Shown one piece after another: positions 29,877 to 30,076 of a stretch of 30,076 nt of DNA. Position numbers and translations under genes: made by a program. Location of the stretch: positions 1 through 30,076 of the forward strand of contig JAEWBN010000007.1 of assembly GCA_023391095.1 (NCBI GenBank). The letters are read 5' to 3'. The DNA comes from Pseudomonadota bacterium (GTDB lineage: Bacteria; Pseudomonadota; Alphaproteobacteria; Rhizobiales; Devosiaceae). Position 1 is the stretch's first letter, and every line of letters starts with the position of its first letter. Under the pieces are notes generated by a model that was given only the letters and a program-made list of their open reading frames with translations, did not search any database and had not been told where the DNA came from.

Positions 29877-29950
29877 CGATGCGACACCCTCCCCTTTACG
29901 GGGAGGGTTGGGGGCAACGGGCGGCATCTGTGGTTTTTGGCACCCCCTCC
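29877..29950. repeat. Intergenic repeat, copy 2
   Basis: This copy of the 27772-27848 element starts 25 bases after the eda stop, in the same orientation. Its first 31 bases differ at two positions and contain the same CCCTCCCC/GGGGAGGG hairpin. The end TTTGGCACCCCCTCC is identical. The middle parts differ. Confidence 0.7.
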
Positions 29951-30076
29951 GAGCTGGACACCCGCAAAAACTGGGTGATGTGTCCGGCGGCGCCATGATG
30001 CCGGTGTGAGATCCAGTGCTTTCGGCAAGATTGGTCCTTCTGGGTGGCCCGCAGCGCTGGACCCAGGCGTTTTCCC
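29951..30076. other. Right edge of the window, no gene assigned
   Basis: A nested inverted repeat lies at about 29956-29985: outer arms GGACAC and GTGTCC, inner arms CACCC and GGGTG. No convincing reading frame is seen in the last 90 bases; a gene may begin beyond the edge. Confidence 0.4.

Overview
The window looks like a chromosomal segment of a GC-rich alphaproteobacterium, most likely of the order Hyphomicrobiales. It resembles Devosia-type genomes, but that genus-level guess is inference from gene content only. Supporting signs are the sdhCDAB operon type, an initiator tRNA with the C1-A72 mismatch, DUF1737, DUF599 and Omp19-like (Inh-family) proteins, two exact TTAA-N7-TTAA (CtrA-type) sites, and C/G-rich intergenic palindromes. 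No integrase, transposase, phage gene or CRISPR array was seen. Most of the window is housekeeping DNA.

Layout. Positions 1-427 hold the 3' end of a gene with a conserved Cys/His module. Next come an MscS-family channel (547-2691), asd for lysine/threonine/methionine synthesis (3002-4045), and two overlapping EamA-type exporters (4276-6029). They are followed on the minus strand by two tandem secreted EF-hand proteins (6094-6730) and a beta-carbonic anhydrase (7087-7725). A DUF1737 gene (7799-8005) and a NudK-like Nudix hydrolase (8002-8577) converge with overlapping stop codons. A chemoreceptor (8740-10770, minus) ends in an xWxxF tether.

Positions 11127-15439 form the succinate dehydrogenase operon sdhC-sdhD-sdhA-X-Y-sdhB. 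X is an Inh/Omp19-like lipoprotein and Y is a small exported Cys protein. The next gene is a MltB-type lytic transglycosylase (15633-16838) with a CtrA-type site on each side. An exported alpha/beta hydrolase (17009-18004) converges with a VOC protein. The iron-storage pair bfd-bfr lies at 18492-19254, followed by a DUF599 membrane protein and a Tas-like aldo/keto reductase.

After the initiator tRNA (21381-21457) comes a translationally coupled LptD-like/LptE-like pair (21679-24494). It is not in the neighbourhood usual for either gene and may be a second or alternative outer-membrane LPS translocon. The right part holds an alpha/beta hydrolase, an LprI-DUF3298 exported protein, a GNAT/TPR pair, a RidA-family protein, nadA and a KDPG aldolase (eda). 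The last two are enclosed by a pair of direct repeats about 2.1 kb apart.

The observations most worth a second look are the two exported proteins inside the sdh operon, the two CtrA-type sites around the lytic transglycosylase, the lptD-lptE pair with a CRP/FNR-type palindrome at its start, and the nested palindromes upstream of sdhC. All calls were made by reading the sequence; no database search was run.
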